From positions 1 to 64,000 of the forward strand of contig NZ_AQUR01000086.1 of the NCBI RefSeq assembly GCF_000372525.1: DNA of 64,000 bases. The letters run 5' to 3'. The notes under the pieces were generated by a model. That model had not been told where the DNA came from. It searched no databases and was given only the letters and a program-made list of their open reading frames with translations. This document shows positions 45,404 to 54,885 of this stretch, in pieces. Source of the stretch: Cupriavidus neocaledonicus (GTDB taxonomy: Bacteria > Pseudomonadota > Gammaproteobacteria > Burkholderiales > Burkholderiaceae). Numbering within the stretch: position 1 is the first letter of the stretch; each line of letters opens with the position of its first letter. A program made the translations under genes and the position numbers.

Positions 45404-46055
45404 GGGCCAGCAGCCACTCGGTCAGGTCGGCGATCGAACTGGCACAGTGCACCGGCGCCATGGCCCTCAGCGACTCGGCGGGGTGCGCCCCGTAGCAGAC
45501 CCCCAGGCCCTTGGCGCCGGCGTTGGCCGCCATCTGCAGGTCATGGGTGGTGTCGCCGACCATCACCGTGCGCTCCACGTCCTGACCCAGTTCGCGCGTC
45601 AGTTCGTGCAGCATCGCAGGGTGCGGCTTGGAGAAGGTTTCGTCGGCACAGCGGGTGGCGTCGAAGAGCGCGGTCAGGCCGCTTGCTGCCAGCGCGCGCT
45701 GCAGGCCGACGCGGGTCTTGCCGGTGGCCACGCCGAGAAAATAGTGTTCTGCGCGCAGCGTTTCGAGCATGTCGCGCACGCCGTCGAACAGCACGAGGTC
45801 GGCATCGCGGGTCAGGAAATGGTAACGGTAGCGCTCGGCCAGCCGCGGGTAGTCGGCCGGGTCCAGTGTCGGCACCGCATACGACAGCGCATCCTTCAGC
45901 CCCAGCCCGATCACGTGGCTGGCGGCGCTGTCGTCCGGCACCGGCAGGCCCAGGTCGCGGCTGGCGAGCTGGATGCACTTGGCGATGGTCGGGGTCGAGT
46001 CCATCAGCGTGCCGTCCCAGTCGAAAACGATCAGGTCAAATTGTTGCCTGGCCAT
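45396..46055 (-). CDS. HAD-family hydrolase (Gph-like)
   Basis: 219 residues. HAD motif I is VFDWDGTLMDS (nucleophile Asp), motif II in LGVATGKTR, motif III Lys in FSKPHPAML, and motif IV VGDTTHDLQMAAN. It is subfamily IA, phosphoglycolate-phosphatase-like; the substrate is not certain. ATG 46055. It is downstream of rluC by 30 nt and overlaps the Rieske gene, so rluC-HAD-Rieske-sppA is probably one transcript. Confidence 0.92.
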   Translation of the reverse strand: MARQQFDLIVFDWDGTLMDSTPTIAKCIQLASRDLGLPVPDDSAASHVIGLGLKDALSYAVPTLDPADYPRLAERYRYHFLTRDADLVLFDGVRDMLETLRAEHYFLGVATGKTRVGLQRALAASGLTALFDATRCADETFSKPHPAMLHELTRELGQDVERTVMVGDTTHDLQMAANAGAKGLGVCYGAHPAESLRAMAPVHCASSIADLTEWLLAHA

Positions 46056-46085
46056 GGAAGTCCTTGTGGCGTTTGAAGCACTGCC

Positions 46086-47084
46086 CTACTCCGGGGCGTG
46101 CAACTCACGCAATTGTTGCAGGAATCCGACGCAGTCGTCGGGCAGCGGCGCTTCCACGGACAACGGCTCGCCGGTGGCCGGGTGGATAAACACCAGCCGG
46201 TGCGCGTGCAGGAACATGCGCTTGAGGCCCGGCTTGGCCCCGGAACGCGCCAGCGACTTGTTCAGCGTGAAATCGCCGTATTTTTCATCGCCGACGATCG
46301 GAAAACCGGAGTGCGCCAGATGAACGCGGATCTGGTGGGTGCGGCCGGTCTTCAGTTCGGCCTCCAGCAGCGTGAAGCCCGCAAAGGCCTCGACCCGGTT
46401 AAACACGGTATGCGAGGCCAGCCCGTCGGCCTGGACCCGCACCCGGCGCTCGCCGTCCGGCGTGCTGTACTTATATAGCGGCAGCTTTACGTGCTGGCGG
46501 GCGTTCAGGAATTCTCCGGCCACGCAGGCGAAATAACGCTTGTCCATGGTGTTGCCGCGAATCTGCTCATGCAGGTGGACCAGCGCCGAGCGCTTCTTCG
46601 CGAGCACCAGGATCCCGGAAGTCTCGCGGTCCAGCCGGTGCACCAGTTCCAGGAACTTGGCCTGGGGCCGCGACCGGCGCAACTGCTCGATCACCCCGAA
46701 CGCGACGCCCGAGCCGCCATGCACGGCGACACCCGCCGGCTTGTTGATGACCAGCAGGTGGGCGTCCTCGAATAACACCGGAAATTCTCCGGCAGGCACC
46801 GGGGCGCCGGATTGCGCCGCGCTCGCCACCCGCATCGGCGGAATGCGCACCACGTCCCCGGCTTGAAGTCGATAAGTGGCATCGATACGCCCTTTATTGA
46901 CCCGGACCTCGCCCGAGCGGAGCACGCGGTAAATATGGCTCTTGGGTACCCCCTTGGCCACCTTCAGCAGGAAGTTGTCGATGCGCTGGCCTTCGGAGCC
47001 TTCGTCAATCGTGACATACGCCACCTGTGGGCTGGCCGGCGCAGGTTCGGCAGCCTTTTCAATTTGATGGCGTAACTCATTCAT
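46086..47084 (-). CDS. rluC: 23S rRNA pseudouridine synthase RluC
   Basis: Makes pseudouridine at 955, 2504 and 2580 of 23S rRNA (E. coli numbering). 332 residues: an S4 RNA-binding domain (about 30-90, EGQRIDNFLLKVAKGVPKSH) and a catalytic domain with Asp in HRLDRETSGILVLAK. The RTHQIRVHLAHSGFPIVGD motif is present. ATG 47084 is chosen within an open frame. It is divergent from rne, the usual arrangement in proteobacteria. Confidence 0.95.
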   Translation of the reverse strand: MNELRHQIEKAAEPAPASPQVAYVTIDEGSEGQRIDNFLLKVAKGVPKSHIYRVLRSGEVRVNKGRIDATYRLQAGDVVRIPPMRVASAAQSGAPVPAGEFPVLFEDAHLLVINKPAGVAVHGGSGVAFGVIEQLRRSRPQAKFLELVHRLDRETSGILVLAKKRSALVHLHEQIRGNTMDKRYFACVAGEFLNARQHVKLPLYKYSTPDGERRVRVQADGLASHTVFNRVEAFAGFTLLEAELKTGRTHQIRVHLAHSGFPIVGDEKYGDFTLNKSLARSGAKPGLKRMFLHAHRLVFIHPATGEPLSVEAPLPDDCVGFLQQLRELHAPE

Positions 47085-47876
47085 TTTCAATATAATTTCC
47101 TCGCTGTTCCGGCTCGTGGCCGGCAGCGCAAGACCTGTGTAAGCGATGGATCTTCTAGTTTTATTCGATTTTTCGCATTCTACACTTGGGGTTGCCGTCG
47201 ACCCCGCCCGTCTCCCGCAATTCGCGTTACGCCAAGCGCCAGACGGGCAAATGGCAGCAAAAAGCAGCACGCACGGTGCCGCCGGCATGCAGGAAGTCGC
47301 CCAAAGGTGGCTTCGGCACGGCAGGCGGTGACGTGGGAACTGAGTGTTCAGGTAAAACAGAATTTAAAGGCGGATGCCCAGCCGGCATCCGCTTCGGTGA
47401 GAGAAGTCCCGCCCGCACCGGGAAACGGTGCCGGCCGGCAGGTTGACCTGCCGCCTGACTGAAAGTTACCGGCGCCCGGTCGCAGAACTCCAAGAAGTAG
47501 TAGGTGCGCCCGCCAGGAGAAGTCAGGCTGCAACGGCAACCATGCCGTGTCCGAAAAATTTGCTCTTTGACGCGTCTAGGCCTTCCGCGGCCGGCCGCGA
47601 TGCCGCCGGTGCTGGTTGCACCGGCGCCCAGCATCGCCTCCGGCATGGGAATGCGCCGGATGTCTGCGCAAGAGCAGCCTCCGGTGTTCTCTCCTGCCCT
47701 GCGGTCGTTACCCCGACGTCATCGCTCTCTTTCACCCGCGCCCAGCCGCTCGCATGTCTTGCGCAGCGGCGCTTTCCGGCAATTCTCGCGCCTCGCTCGC
47801 TCCCTCGCGTGCTCCATGGATCGCCGCGGACACCGCCCAGACGGTGCCACCCGCGACACTGGAGTGAGGTATTGCG
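47085..47876 (+). promoter_or_regulatory. long structured 5' region of rne
   Basis: 792 nt between rluC and rne with no gene. Perfect hairpins: GCGGATGCC/GGCATCCGC (47370-47392), GCACCG/CGGTGC (47415-47431), GGCAGGT/ACCTGCC (47437-47452) and GCCGGTGC/GCACCGGC (47605-47625). None has a T-tract, so they are not simple terminators. E. coli rne has a ~360-nt leader that RNase E binds for feedback control; a similar role here is inference. AT-rich DNA at 47145-47190 may hold the promoter. Confidence 0.5.
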
Positions 47877-50800
47877 ATGAAACGCATGCTGTTCAACGCG
47901 ACGCAACAGGAGGAACTGCGCGTCGCCATCGTCGACGGTCAGAAACTGATCGACATCGACATCGAGACCGCCGGGCGCGAACAGCGCAAGGGCAACATCT
48001 ACAAGGGTGTCATCACCCGCATCGAACCCTCGCTGGAAGCCTGCTTCGTCAATTACGGCGAAGAGCGCCATGGCTTCCTGCCGTTCAAGGAAGTCGCGCG
48101 CGCCTTCTTCAAGGAAGGCATCGACGTGCGCAACGCGCGCATCCAGGACGCCCTGCATGAAGGCCAGGAACTGATCGTCCAGGTCGAGAAGGAAGAGCGC
48201 GGCAACAAGGGCGCGGCCCTGACCACCTTCATCTCGCTGGCCGGCCGCTACCTGGTGCTGATGCCGAACAACCCGCGCGGCGGCGGCGTGTCGCGCCGCA
48301 TCGAGGGCGAGGACCGCCAGGAACTGCGCGAGACCATGGCGCAGCTGACCGTGCCGGAAGGCATGAGCATCATCGCCCGCACCGCCGGCATCGGCCGCTC
48401 GGCCGAGGAACTGCAGTGGGACCTGAACTACCTGCTGCAACTGTGGAAGGCCATCGACGGCGCCGCCGGCGACAACAAGGCGCCGCTGCTGATCTACCTG
48501 GAATCCAGCCTGGTGATCCGCGCCATCCGCGACTACTTCCAGCCGGATATCGGCGAGATCCTGATCGACACCGACGAGATCTACGAACAGGCCCGCGCCT
48601 TCATGAGCGTGGTGATGCCTGACAACATGAACCGCGTGAAGAAGTACCGCGACGACGTACCGCTGTTCTCGCGCTTCCAGATCGAGCACCAGATCGAATC
48701 GGCCTACTCGCGCATGGTGATGCTGCCGTCGGGCGGCGCCATCGTGATCGACCACACCGAAGCGCTGGTCTCGGTGGATGTGAACTCGGCGCGCGCCACC
48801 AAGGGCGCCGACATCGAGGAAACCGCACTGCGCACCAACCTCGAGGCGGCCGACGAGATCGCCCGCCAGCTGCGCCTGCGCGACCTGGGCGGCCTGATCG
48901 TGATCGACTTCATCGACATGGAGTCGGGCAAGGCCCAGAAGGACGTGGAGACGCGCCTGAAGGACGCGCTGCGCCACGACCGCGCGCGTGTGCAGATGGG
49001 CAAGATCAGCCGCTTCGGCCTGATGGAGCTGTCGCGCCAGCGCCTGCGCCCGTCGCTGTCCGAGGGCTCGCACATCACCTGCCCGCGCTGCAACGGCACC
49101 GGCCATATCCGCGATACCGAATCGTCCGCCCTGCAGGTGCTGCGCATCATCCAGGAAGAGGCGATGAAGGAAAACACCGCCGCCATCCACTGCCAGGTGC
49201 CGGTGGAAGTAGCCGCCTTCCTGCTGAACGAGAAGCGCCAGGAAATCAACCTGATCGAGCTGCGCTTCAAGGTCAACGTGCTGCTGATCCCGAACAAGCA
49301 CCTGGAAACGCCGCACTACAAGCTGGAGCGCCTGCGCCACGACGACCCGCGCCTGGAAGACAGCACCGCCAGCTACAAGATGGCCGAGGCTGCCGCCAAG
49401 GAACTGGAAGCCGACACCAGCTACAGCAGCCGTCGCAAGGAAGAAGCCAAGCCGCGCCAGGAAGCCGCGGTCAAGGGCATCACGCCCGAGCAGCCCGCCC
49501 CGGTCTCGGTGCCGCGCCCCGAGCGCGCCCCGCGCCCGGAAGCCGCTCCGGTGGCGCCGCCCGTGCCGGCCACCAAGCCGGTCGAAGCGGGCGGCTTCAT
49601 CGCCTGGCTGAAGGGCCTGTTCGGTGCCCGCCCGGCCACCCCGCCGGTGGTGGAGCCGGCCAAGCCCGCAGCCGCCGCGGAAACCCGCAGCGCCGATGGC
49701 CGTCGTGAGCGCGGTCCGCGTGGCGATGGCCGCGGCCAGCGTGGCGAGCGCGCCGAACGCGGTGAGCGCGCCGAACGCGGCGAGCGTGGCGAACGTACCG
49801 AGCGCGGCGAACGTGGCGAGCGCCAGGGCCGCGGCCAGCGCGGTGAACGAGGCGAGCGCGCCGAGCGTGGCGAACGCCCGGCTGGCGAGCGCGGCGAACC
49901 GCGCGAAGGCCGTGGCGAACGCCAGGGCCGCCAGCCGCGCCAGCAAGGCGAAGGCCAGGCCACGCCGGCCGTGGCGCGCCAGGCCGAGGCCGCGCCCGCC
50001 GAGCGCGTCCAGGGCGAGCGCGCCGAGGCGCGCCAGGAAGGCCGCCGCGACCGCAACCAGGAACGCCGCGAGCGCCAGCGCGAACGCCAGCGCGAGCGCA
50101 GCGAGCTGCGCGAAGCCGAAGCCGGTGAAGCGCCGCAGCCGGAAGCCATCGCTGCCGCCCAGGCCCTGGGCGTACTGCCCGAGGCCTTGACCGAAGACAC
50201 CCGGGCCCGCGCCGAACTGCCGGAAGGCGCCGAAGGTGTCGCCGAAGGTATCGCCGAAAGCGCGGAGACCGCCGATGGCGAGGAACGCCGCCGCCGCAAC
50301 CGCCGTGGCCGCAACCGCTATCGCCGCGAACGCGACGAGTCGGTGCAAGGCGTGGCAGGTGAAGGCGAAGGCGCTGCTGCCGAAGGCTTCGCCCCGGCCA
50401 GCGCCGAAGCCGGCGCGCCGGCCGAGCCCGCGCCGCAAGTAGCCGTGGCCGCGCAAGCCGCTCCCGAACCCGTCGAAGCCGTCCGCATCGCGGTGCCGGC
50501 AGACGTGACGCCGGCACCGGCGGCGCAAGCCACCCCGGCGGTCCAGCCGGTGGCCGCGCAAGCTGCCGAACCTGCCGAAACTGTTACGCCGGTGGTGGCC
50601 GTGGCGGTGACCGAGGCGGTGGCCGCCGAAGCCATCGCCGAACCTGCAGTCAGCGCGGCAGTCGAGACCGCCGCGCCGGTCGTGCCGCCCGCCACCCCGG
50701 CCCCGGTGCCGGCCCCGGCATCCGCACCGGAACCCGTGCTGGCGCCGGTCGCTGAAACCGCTCCGGCGGCCGAGCCCGCAGCCCGGGCCCCGGCTCCGGT

Positions 50801-51035
50801 TCCTGCCGCGGCGCTGGCATCGCTGGAAAACCTGGAACCGATGCTGGCCACCGCCGGCCTGCAATGGGTCCATACCGACAGCGACAAGCTGCGCTCGGCC
50901 CAGGAAGCCGCCGCCCGCATCGTGCCCGCCCCGCGCGTGCCGCGTGAGCGCAAGCCGCTGCCGCCGCTGCCCCAGGGCCCGATGATCCTGGTGGAAACCG
51001 GCAGCCGCGAAGTGCAGATGGCATCGCAGCAGTAG
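47877..51035 (+). CDS. rne: ribonuclease E
   Basis: Main endonuclease for mRNA decay and rRNA/tRNA processing. 1052 residues. The catalytic half (1 to about 510) has the S1 domain ([20 protein letters not shown]), 5'-sensor region, and DNase I-like domain with [20 protein letters not shown] and [11 protein letters not shown] (the two Mg-binding Asps), then the zinc-link CPRCNGTG. The C-terminal half is disordered, dominated by [12 protein letters not shown] repeats (about 600-680) and Ala/Pro/Glu tracts. A conserved ending ([20 protein letters not shown]) closes the protein. ATG 47877 follows GGAGTGAGG. Confidence 0.97.
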   Translation: MKRMLFNATQQEELRVAIVDGQKLIDIDIETAGREQRKGNIYKGVITRIEPSLEACFVNYGEERHGFLPFKEVARAFFKEGIDVRNARIQDALHEGQELIVQVEKEERGNKGAALTTFISLAGRYLVLMPNNPRGGGVSRRIEGEDRQELRETMAQLTVPEGMSIIARTAGIGRSAEELQWDLNYLLQLWKAIDGAAGDNKAPLLIYLESSLVIRAIRDYFQPDIGEILIDTDEIYEQARAFMSVVMPDNMNRVKKYRDDVPLFSRFQIEHQIESAYSRMVMLPSGGAIVIDHTEALVSVDVNSARATKGADIEETALRTNLEAADEIARQLRLRDLGGLIVIDFIDMESGKAQKDVETRLKDALRHDRARVQMGKISRFGLMELSRQRLRPSLSEGSHITCPRCNGTGHIRDTESSALQVLRIIQEEAMKENTAAIHCQVPVEVAAFLLNEKRQEINLIELRFKVNVLLIPNKHLETPHYKLERLRHDDPRLEDSTASYKMAEAAAKELEADTSYSSRRKEEAKPRQEAAVKGITPEQPAPVSVPRPERAPRPEAAPVAPPVPATKPVEAGGFIAWLKGLFGARPATPPVVEPAKPAAAAETRSADGRRERGPRGDGRGQRGERAERGERAERGERGERTERGERGERQGRGQRGERGERAERGERPAGERGEPREGRGERQGRQPRQQGEGQATPAVARQAEAAPAERVQGERAEARQEGRRDRNQERRERQRERQRERSELREAEAGEAPQPEAIAAAQALGVLPEALTEDTRARAELPEGAEGVAEGIAESAETADGEERRRRNRRGRNRYRRERDESVQGVAGEGEGAAAEGFAPASAEAGAPAEPAPQVAVAAQAAPEPVEAVRIAVPADVTPAPAAQATPAVQPVAAQAAEPAETVTPVVAVAVTEAVAAEAIAEPAVSAAVETAAPVVPPATPAPVPAPASAPEPVLAPVAETAPAAEPAARAPAPVPAAALASLENLEPMLATAGLQWVHTDSDKLRSAQEAAARIVPAPRVPRERKPLPPLPQGPMILVETGSREVQMASQQ

Positions 51036-51065
51036 GCGACGCCGCTGCGCTGCAGCCAAAGCATG

Positions 51066-51092
51066 AAGGGGACGGCCTGGCCGTCCCCTTTT
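51066..51092 (+). terminator. terminator after rne
   Basis: AAGGGGACGG, loop CCTGG, CCGTCCCCTTTTTT; 31 nt past the stop. Confidence 0.9.
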
Positions 51093-51260
51093 TTCATGGG
51101 CGGCGCGCCGGGTGAATCCCCGTCATCACCGCGGGATGCGGATGCCCCGCCCCGGCCTCGGCTAGAATGGCAGCAGAATGCATCCGGCCCCCGAGCGCCC
51201 GCGCCACATCGCTTTTTGCGTTGTCGTCCCGCTCCCCGGGCGCCGTGCCACCCACAGGCC

Positions 51261-52385
51261 ATGACCGAATCCGTCATCCCGATTTTCGACCTGCGCGACC
51301 ATCGCTACCGCTCGATGACGCCCAGCATTCCCGGCAACCTGGTTGCGCCGACTGGCCTGGTGGCCGACCGCCGTGGCCGGCCGCTGCACGACCTGCGCAT
51401 CTCGGTGACGGACCGCTGCAACTTCCGCTGCGTCTACTGCATGCCGAAGGAAGTGTTCGACAAGGACTACACCTTCCTGCCGCATTCCGAGCTGCTCAGT
51501 TTCGAGGAGATCGAGCGCACCGCACGGCTGTTCGTTGCCCACGGCGTCGAGAAGATCCGCCTGACCGGCGGCGAGCCGCTGCTGCGCAAGAACATCGAGC
51601 ATCTGGTCGAGATGCTGGCGAAGATCGAGACCGTGTCGGGCAAGCCGCTGGACCTGACCCTGACCACCAACGCCTCGCTGCTGGCGCGCAAGGCGCGCGC
51701 GCTGCGCGACGCGGGCCTGACGCGCGTCAGCGTCAGCCTGGACGCGATCGACGATGCCACCTTCCGCCGCATGAATGACGTGGATTTCGCCGTCGCCGAC
51801 GTGCTGCGCGGCATCGAGACCGCGCAGGCGGTTGGCCTGGCGCCGATCAAGGTCAACATGGTGGTCAAGCGCGGCACCAACGATCAGGAAATCGTGCCGA
51901 TGGCGCGCCACTTCCGCCACAGCGGCATCATCCTGCGCTTCATCGAGTTCATGGACGTCGGCGCCAGCAACCACTGGCAGATGGACGAAGTGCTGCCGTC
52001 GGCCGAAGTGGTGAAGCGCATCGATGCCGAATTCCCGCTCGAGCCGGTGCAGGCCAACTATGCCGGCGAAACCGCCGAACGCTGGCGCTACCGCGACGGC
52101 GCCGGCGAGGTCGGCGTGATCTCCAGCGTCACCCACGCCTTCTGCGGCGACTGCAGCCGCATCCGGCTTTCCACCGAAGGCCGGCTCTACCTGTGCCTGT
52201 TCGCCACCGAGGGCTTCGACCTGCGCGCGCTGCTGCGCGGCGGCTACAGCGACCTGGAAATCTCCAACGCGATCGCGCAGGTCTGGCAAGGCCGCACCGA
52301 CAACTATTCCGAGCAGCGCAGCGACCCGGCAGTGCGCGCCAGGCGCGCCGAGCGCAAGATCGAGATGTCCTATATTGGCGGCTGA
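51261..52385 (+). CDS. moaA: GTP 3',8-cyclase MoaA
   Basis: First step of molybdenum cofactor synthesis: radical-SAM conversion of GTP to 3',8-cyclo-7,8-dihydro-GTP. 374 residues. The N-terminal cluster is CNFRCVYC; the C-terminal cluster Cys come from [20 protein letters not shown]. It ends in the essential Gly-Gly (SYIGG). ATG 51261 is preferred; the frame is open further upstream. An N-terminal extension of about 35 residues precedes [10 protein letters not shown]. moaA-mobA-moeA form an operon. Confidence 0.96.
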   Translation: MTESVIPIFDLRDHRYRSMTPSIPGNLVAPTGLVADRRGRPLHDLRISVTDRCNFRCVYCMPKEVFDKDYTFLPHSELLSFEEIERTARLFVAHGVEKIRLTGGEPLLRKNIEHLVEMLAKIETVSGKPLDLTLTTNASLLARKARALRDAGLTRVSVSLDAIDDATFRRMNDVDFAVADVLRGIETAQAVGLAPIKVNMVVKRGTNDQEIVPMARHFRHSGIILRFIEFMDVGASNHWQMDEVLPSAEVVKRIDAEFPLEPVQANYAGETAERWRYRDGAGEVGVISSVTHAFCGDCSRIRLSTEGRLYLCLFATEGFDLRALLRGGYSDLEISNAIAQVWQGRTDNYSEQRSDPAVRARRAERKIEMSYIGG

Positions 52386-52405
52386 CCCCGCCGCACACTC
52401 AATCC

Positions 52406-53005
52406 ATGATTGCACGCGACGATATCACCGGCCTGATCCTCGCAGGCGGCAGGGGCAGCCGCATGGGCGGCACCGACAAGGGCCTGCAGCCGCTGCAGGG
52501 CACGCCGATGGCCATGCACACGATGATGCGGCTGACGCCCCAGGTGGGCGGGCTGATGATCAACGCCAACCGCAACCTGGCCGCCTACGAGTCCTTCGGC
52601 GTGCCGGTCTACACCGACAGCGTGCCCGACTTCGCCGGCCCGCTGGCCGGGATGCTGGCCGGGCTGGAACAATGCGCGACTCCCTGGATGGTGACGGCGC
52701 CGTGCGATTCGCCGTTCCTGCCCGCCGATCTGGTGGCGCGCCTGGCCCAGGCGCTCGAGGCCGAGGGTGCCGAGCTGGCGATGCCGGTGACGCTGGACCC
52801 CGACGGGCGGCGCCAGACCCAGCCGGTGTTCTGCCTGATGCCGGTCAGTGCGCTCGACAGCCTGGTGGCTTATCTTTCCGGGGGCGGCCGCAAGATCGAG
52901 ACCTGGGCCGCCTCGCACCGGCTGGCCGAAGTGTTGTTCGACGACGCCGCGGCCTTTGCCAATATCAACACCCTGGACGAACTGCGCGCGCACGAGGCGC
53001 GCTGA
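52406..53005 (+). CDS. mobA: molybdenum cofactor guanylyltransferase
   Basis: Attaches GMP to molybdopterin, giving bis-MGD for DMSO-reductase-family enzymes. 199 residues: nucleotide-binding LILAGGRGSRMGGTDKGLQPL at the N-terminus, APCDSPFLPADLV with the metal-binding Asp, and a C-terminal ANINTLDEL. ATG 52406 is 20 nt after moaA and moeA starts 30 nt later. Confidence 0.95.
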   Translation: MIARDDITGLILAGGRGSRMGGTDKGLQPLQGTPMAMHTMMRLTPQVGGLMINANRNLAAYESFGVPVYTDSVPDFAGPLAGMLAGLEQCATPWMVTAPCDSPFLPADLVARLAQALEAEGAELAMPVTLDPDGRRQTQPVFCLMPVSALDSLVAYLSGGGRKIETWAASHRLAEVLFDDAAAFANINTLDELRAHEAR

Positions 53006-53035
53006 ATCCCCGCCACCGCCGACCGCCGAGCCGCC

Positions 53036-54334
53036 ATGCCCTCCCTGCAAGCCGTCATTTCCTGCCTGTCCGACTACGATCCCACCGCGCTGCCGGTGGA
53101 CCACGCCAACCGCATCATCGGCGAGGTGGTCGAGCCGGTGCGCGGCATCGAGCAGCTGCCGATCCGCAGTGCGCTGGACCGGGTACTGGCCGAGGACATC
53201 GTCTCGACCATCGACGTGCCGGCGCATGACAACTCGGCGATGGACGGTTATGCCTTCCAGGGCGCGGCCCTGGCCGCGGCGCAGACCGCCACGGTCGAGC
53301 TCGAGGTGATCGGCAGCGCGCTGGCCGGCGGCACCGGCGCGCTGGCCCCCACCGCGGTGCAGGCGGTGCGCATCATGACCGGCGCGGTGATGCCGGCCGG
53401 CTGCGATACCGTGGTGCCGCAGGAGTTCGTCGAAACCGTCGGCGGCAGCGCGCGCATCCGCTTTGCCGCGGACTGCGTCCGCATCGGCGACAACCGGCGC
53501 CTGCGCGGCGAGGACCTGGCCCGCGGCCAGGCCGCGCTGCAGGCCGGGCGCATCCTGCAGCCGGCCGATCTTGGTCTGCTGGCGTCACTGGGCGTGGCCG
53601 AGGTGCGCGTGCGCAGGCGCCTGCGCGTGGCGTTCTTCTCCACCGGCGACGAGCTGCGCTCGATCGGCGAGCCGCTCGATCCGGGCTGTGTCTACGACTC
53701 TAACCGCTACACGCTGCACGGCATGCTGCGCCGGATGAACGTGGACCTGCTCGACATGGGCGTGGTGCGCGACGATCCCGAGTCGCTCGAAGCCGCTTTC
53801 CGCACCGCCTGCGAGAGCGCCGACGCGGTCATCACCTCGGGCGGGGTCTCGGTCGGCGAGGCCGACCACACCAAGCAGATCATGGCGCGCCTGGGCGATG
53901 TCACGTTCTGGAAGATCGCCATGCGCCCGGGCCGGCCGATGGCCTTCGGCCGCATCCAGGCCGACGGCGCGGGCGCGCATTCCGCGCTGCTGTTCGGCCT
54001 GCCCGGCAATCCGGTGGCGGTGATGGTCACCTTCTACCATTTCGTGCGCGCGGCGCTGCACCGGCTGATGGGCGCGACGGTGCCGCCGCTGCCGCTGCTG
54101 CGCGTGCGCAGCGCGCAGGCGATCCGCAAGAAGCCGGGGCGCACCGAGTACCAGCGCGGCATCCTGGCGCGCGCCGGCGACGGCGAGTGGGAGGTGCGCA
54201 TCACCGGCCAGCAAGGCTCGGGCGTGCTGCGCTCGATGAGCGAGGCCAACTGCTTTATCGTGCTCGGCCACGAGCAGGATTCGGTCAAGGCCGGCGACGC
54301 GGTCGAGGTGATGCTGTTCGACGGGCTGGTTTGA
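53036..54334 (+). CDS. moeA: molybdopterin molybdenumtransferase MoeA
   Basis: Inserts molybdate into adenylylated molybdopterin. 432 residues with the four MoeA domains. Visible motifs: DVPAHDNSAMDGYAF (active site), RIMTGAVMPAGCDTVVPQE, FFSTGDEL, ITSGGVSVGEADHTK and FGLPGNPVAVMVTF. The N-terminus (MPSLQAVISCLSDYD) is a few residues longer than E. coli MoeA. It is the last gene of the moaA-mobA-moeA operon. Confidence 0.96.
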   Translation: MPSLQAVISCLSDYDPTALPVDHANRIIGEVVEPVRGIEQLPIRSALDRVLAEDIVSTIDVPAHDNSAMDGYAFQGAALAAAQTATVELEVIGSALAGGTGALAPTAVQAVRIMTGAVMPAGCDTVVPQEFVETVGGSARIRFAADCVRIGDNRRLRGEDLARGQAALQAGRILQPADLGLLASLGVAEVRVRRRLRVAFFSTGDELRSIGEPLDPGCVYDSNRYTLHGMLRRMNVDLLDMGVVRDDPESLEAAFRTACESADAVITSGGVSVGEADHTKQIMARLGDVTFWKIAMRPGRPMAFGRIQADGAGAHSALLFGLPGNPVAVMVTFYHFVRAALHRLMGATVPPLPLLRVRSAQAIRKKPGRTEYQRGILARAGDGEWEVRITGQQGSGVLRSMSEANCFIVLGHEQDSVKAGDAVEVMLFDGLV

Positions 54335-54527
54335 CCGGCACGGCGGGGCCTGCGCGCAACCATTCGCTACTCGATCGTAGCAATGTGTCGTTTTTGTGCT
54401 GCACATTTGCCGCCGCGGCACCGTTGCCGCAGGGCTTTCGGCTGCCCCGCGGCCGCCGGGCTATGCTTGGCATCGGCCAATCGCTACACTTGGCGCACGA
54501 TTCAGAAACATTCGAGTATCCCCCGTC

Positions 54528-54809
54528 ATGAATCAGGAGATTGCGTACCTCCACCCCGTCAAGACCGCCCGCGCGCTGGTGCTGGTCTACCTGTGCTTCT
54601 CCCTGCCGATCGTGTCGCTGGGCCTGTTCGTTACCTTCGTCCGCTATGGTGACCTGCCGGCGATCACGGTCTTCAGCGCGATCATCCTCAATGCACTGAT
54701 CGGCTTCGGCCTGCTGTGGCTGGCCTGCAAGGCCTATAACTGGGTCGCTGCCCGTTTCGGCGGCATCGAGGTCCACGTGCGCGAGCTGTCCCCCGAAGAA
54801 GACCGCTGA
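54528..54809 (+). CDS. small two-helix membrane protein, unknown
   Basis: 93 residues with two membrane segments (about 15-38 ALVLVYLCFSLPIVSLGLFV, and 46-70 AITVFSAIILNALIGFGLLW), a charged C-terminus ending VRELSPEEDR. No family is recognised. ATG 54528 has no strong ribosome site (CCCCGTC before it). It sits 194 nt past moeA and convergent with rmuC. Confidence 0.65.
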   Translation: MNQEIAYLHPVKTARALVLVYLCFSLPIVSLGLFVTFVRYGDLPAITVFSAIILNALIGFGLLWLACKAYNWVAARFGGIEVHVRELSPEEDR

Positions 54810-54885
54810 ACGGCGCACTGCCAGTCCCGGCCGGGCGCCACGCCGGCCGCCTTTCCAGCTTTCCCCGCCGCCGGCCCTGTTGCGC

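Noticed and set aside
47091-47096. TATAAT as rne promoter
   Set aside because: No acceptable -35 at 16-18 nt; it overlaps the rluC ribosome-binding region and may be chance.
47395-47520. RNase P or other known housekeeping RNA in the rne leader
   Set aside because: A GAAGTCCC-like string raised the idea, but the conserved core of RNase P RNA, tmRNA, SRP or 6S RNA is not present.
47523-51059. Very long open frame on the minus strand opposite rne
   Set aside because: GC-rich codon shadow: composition is His/Arg/Gly/Leu-rich without any domain, and rne on the plus strand is unmistakable.
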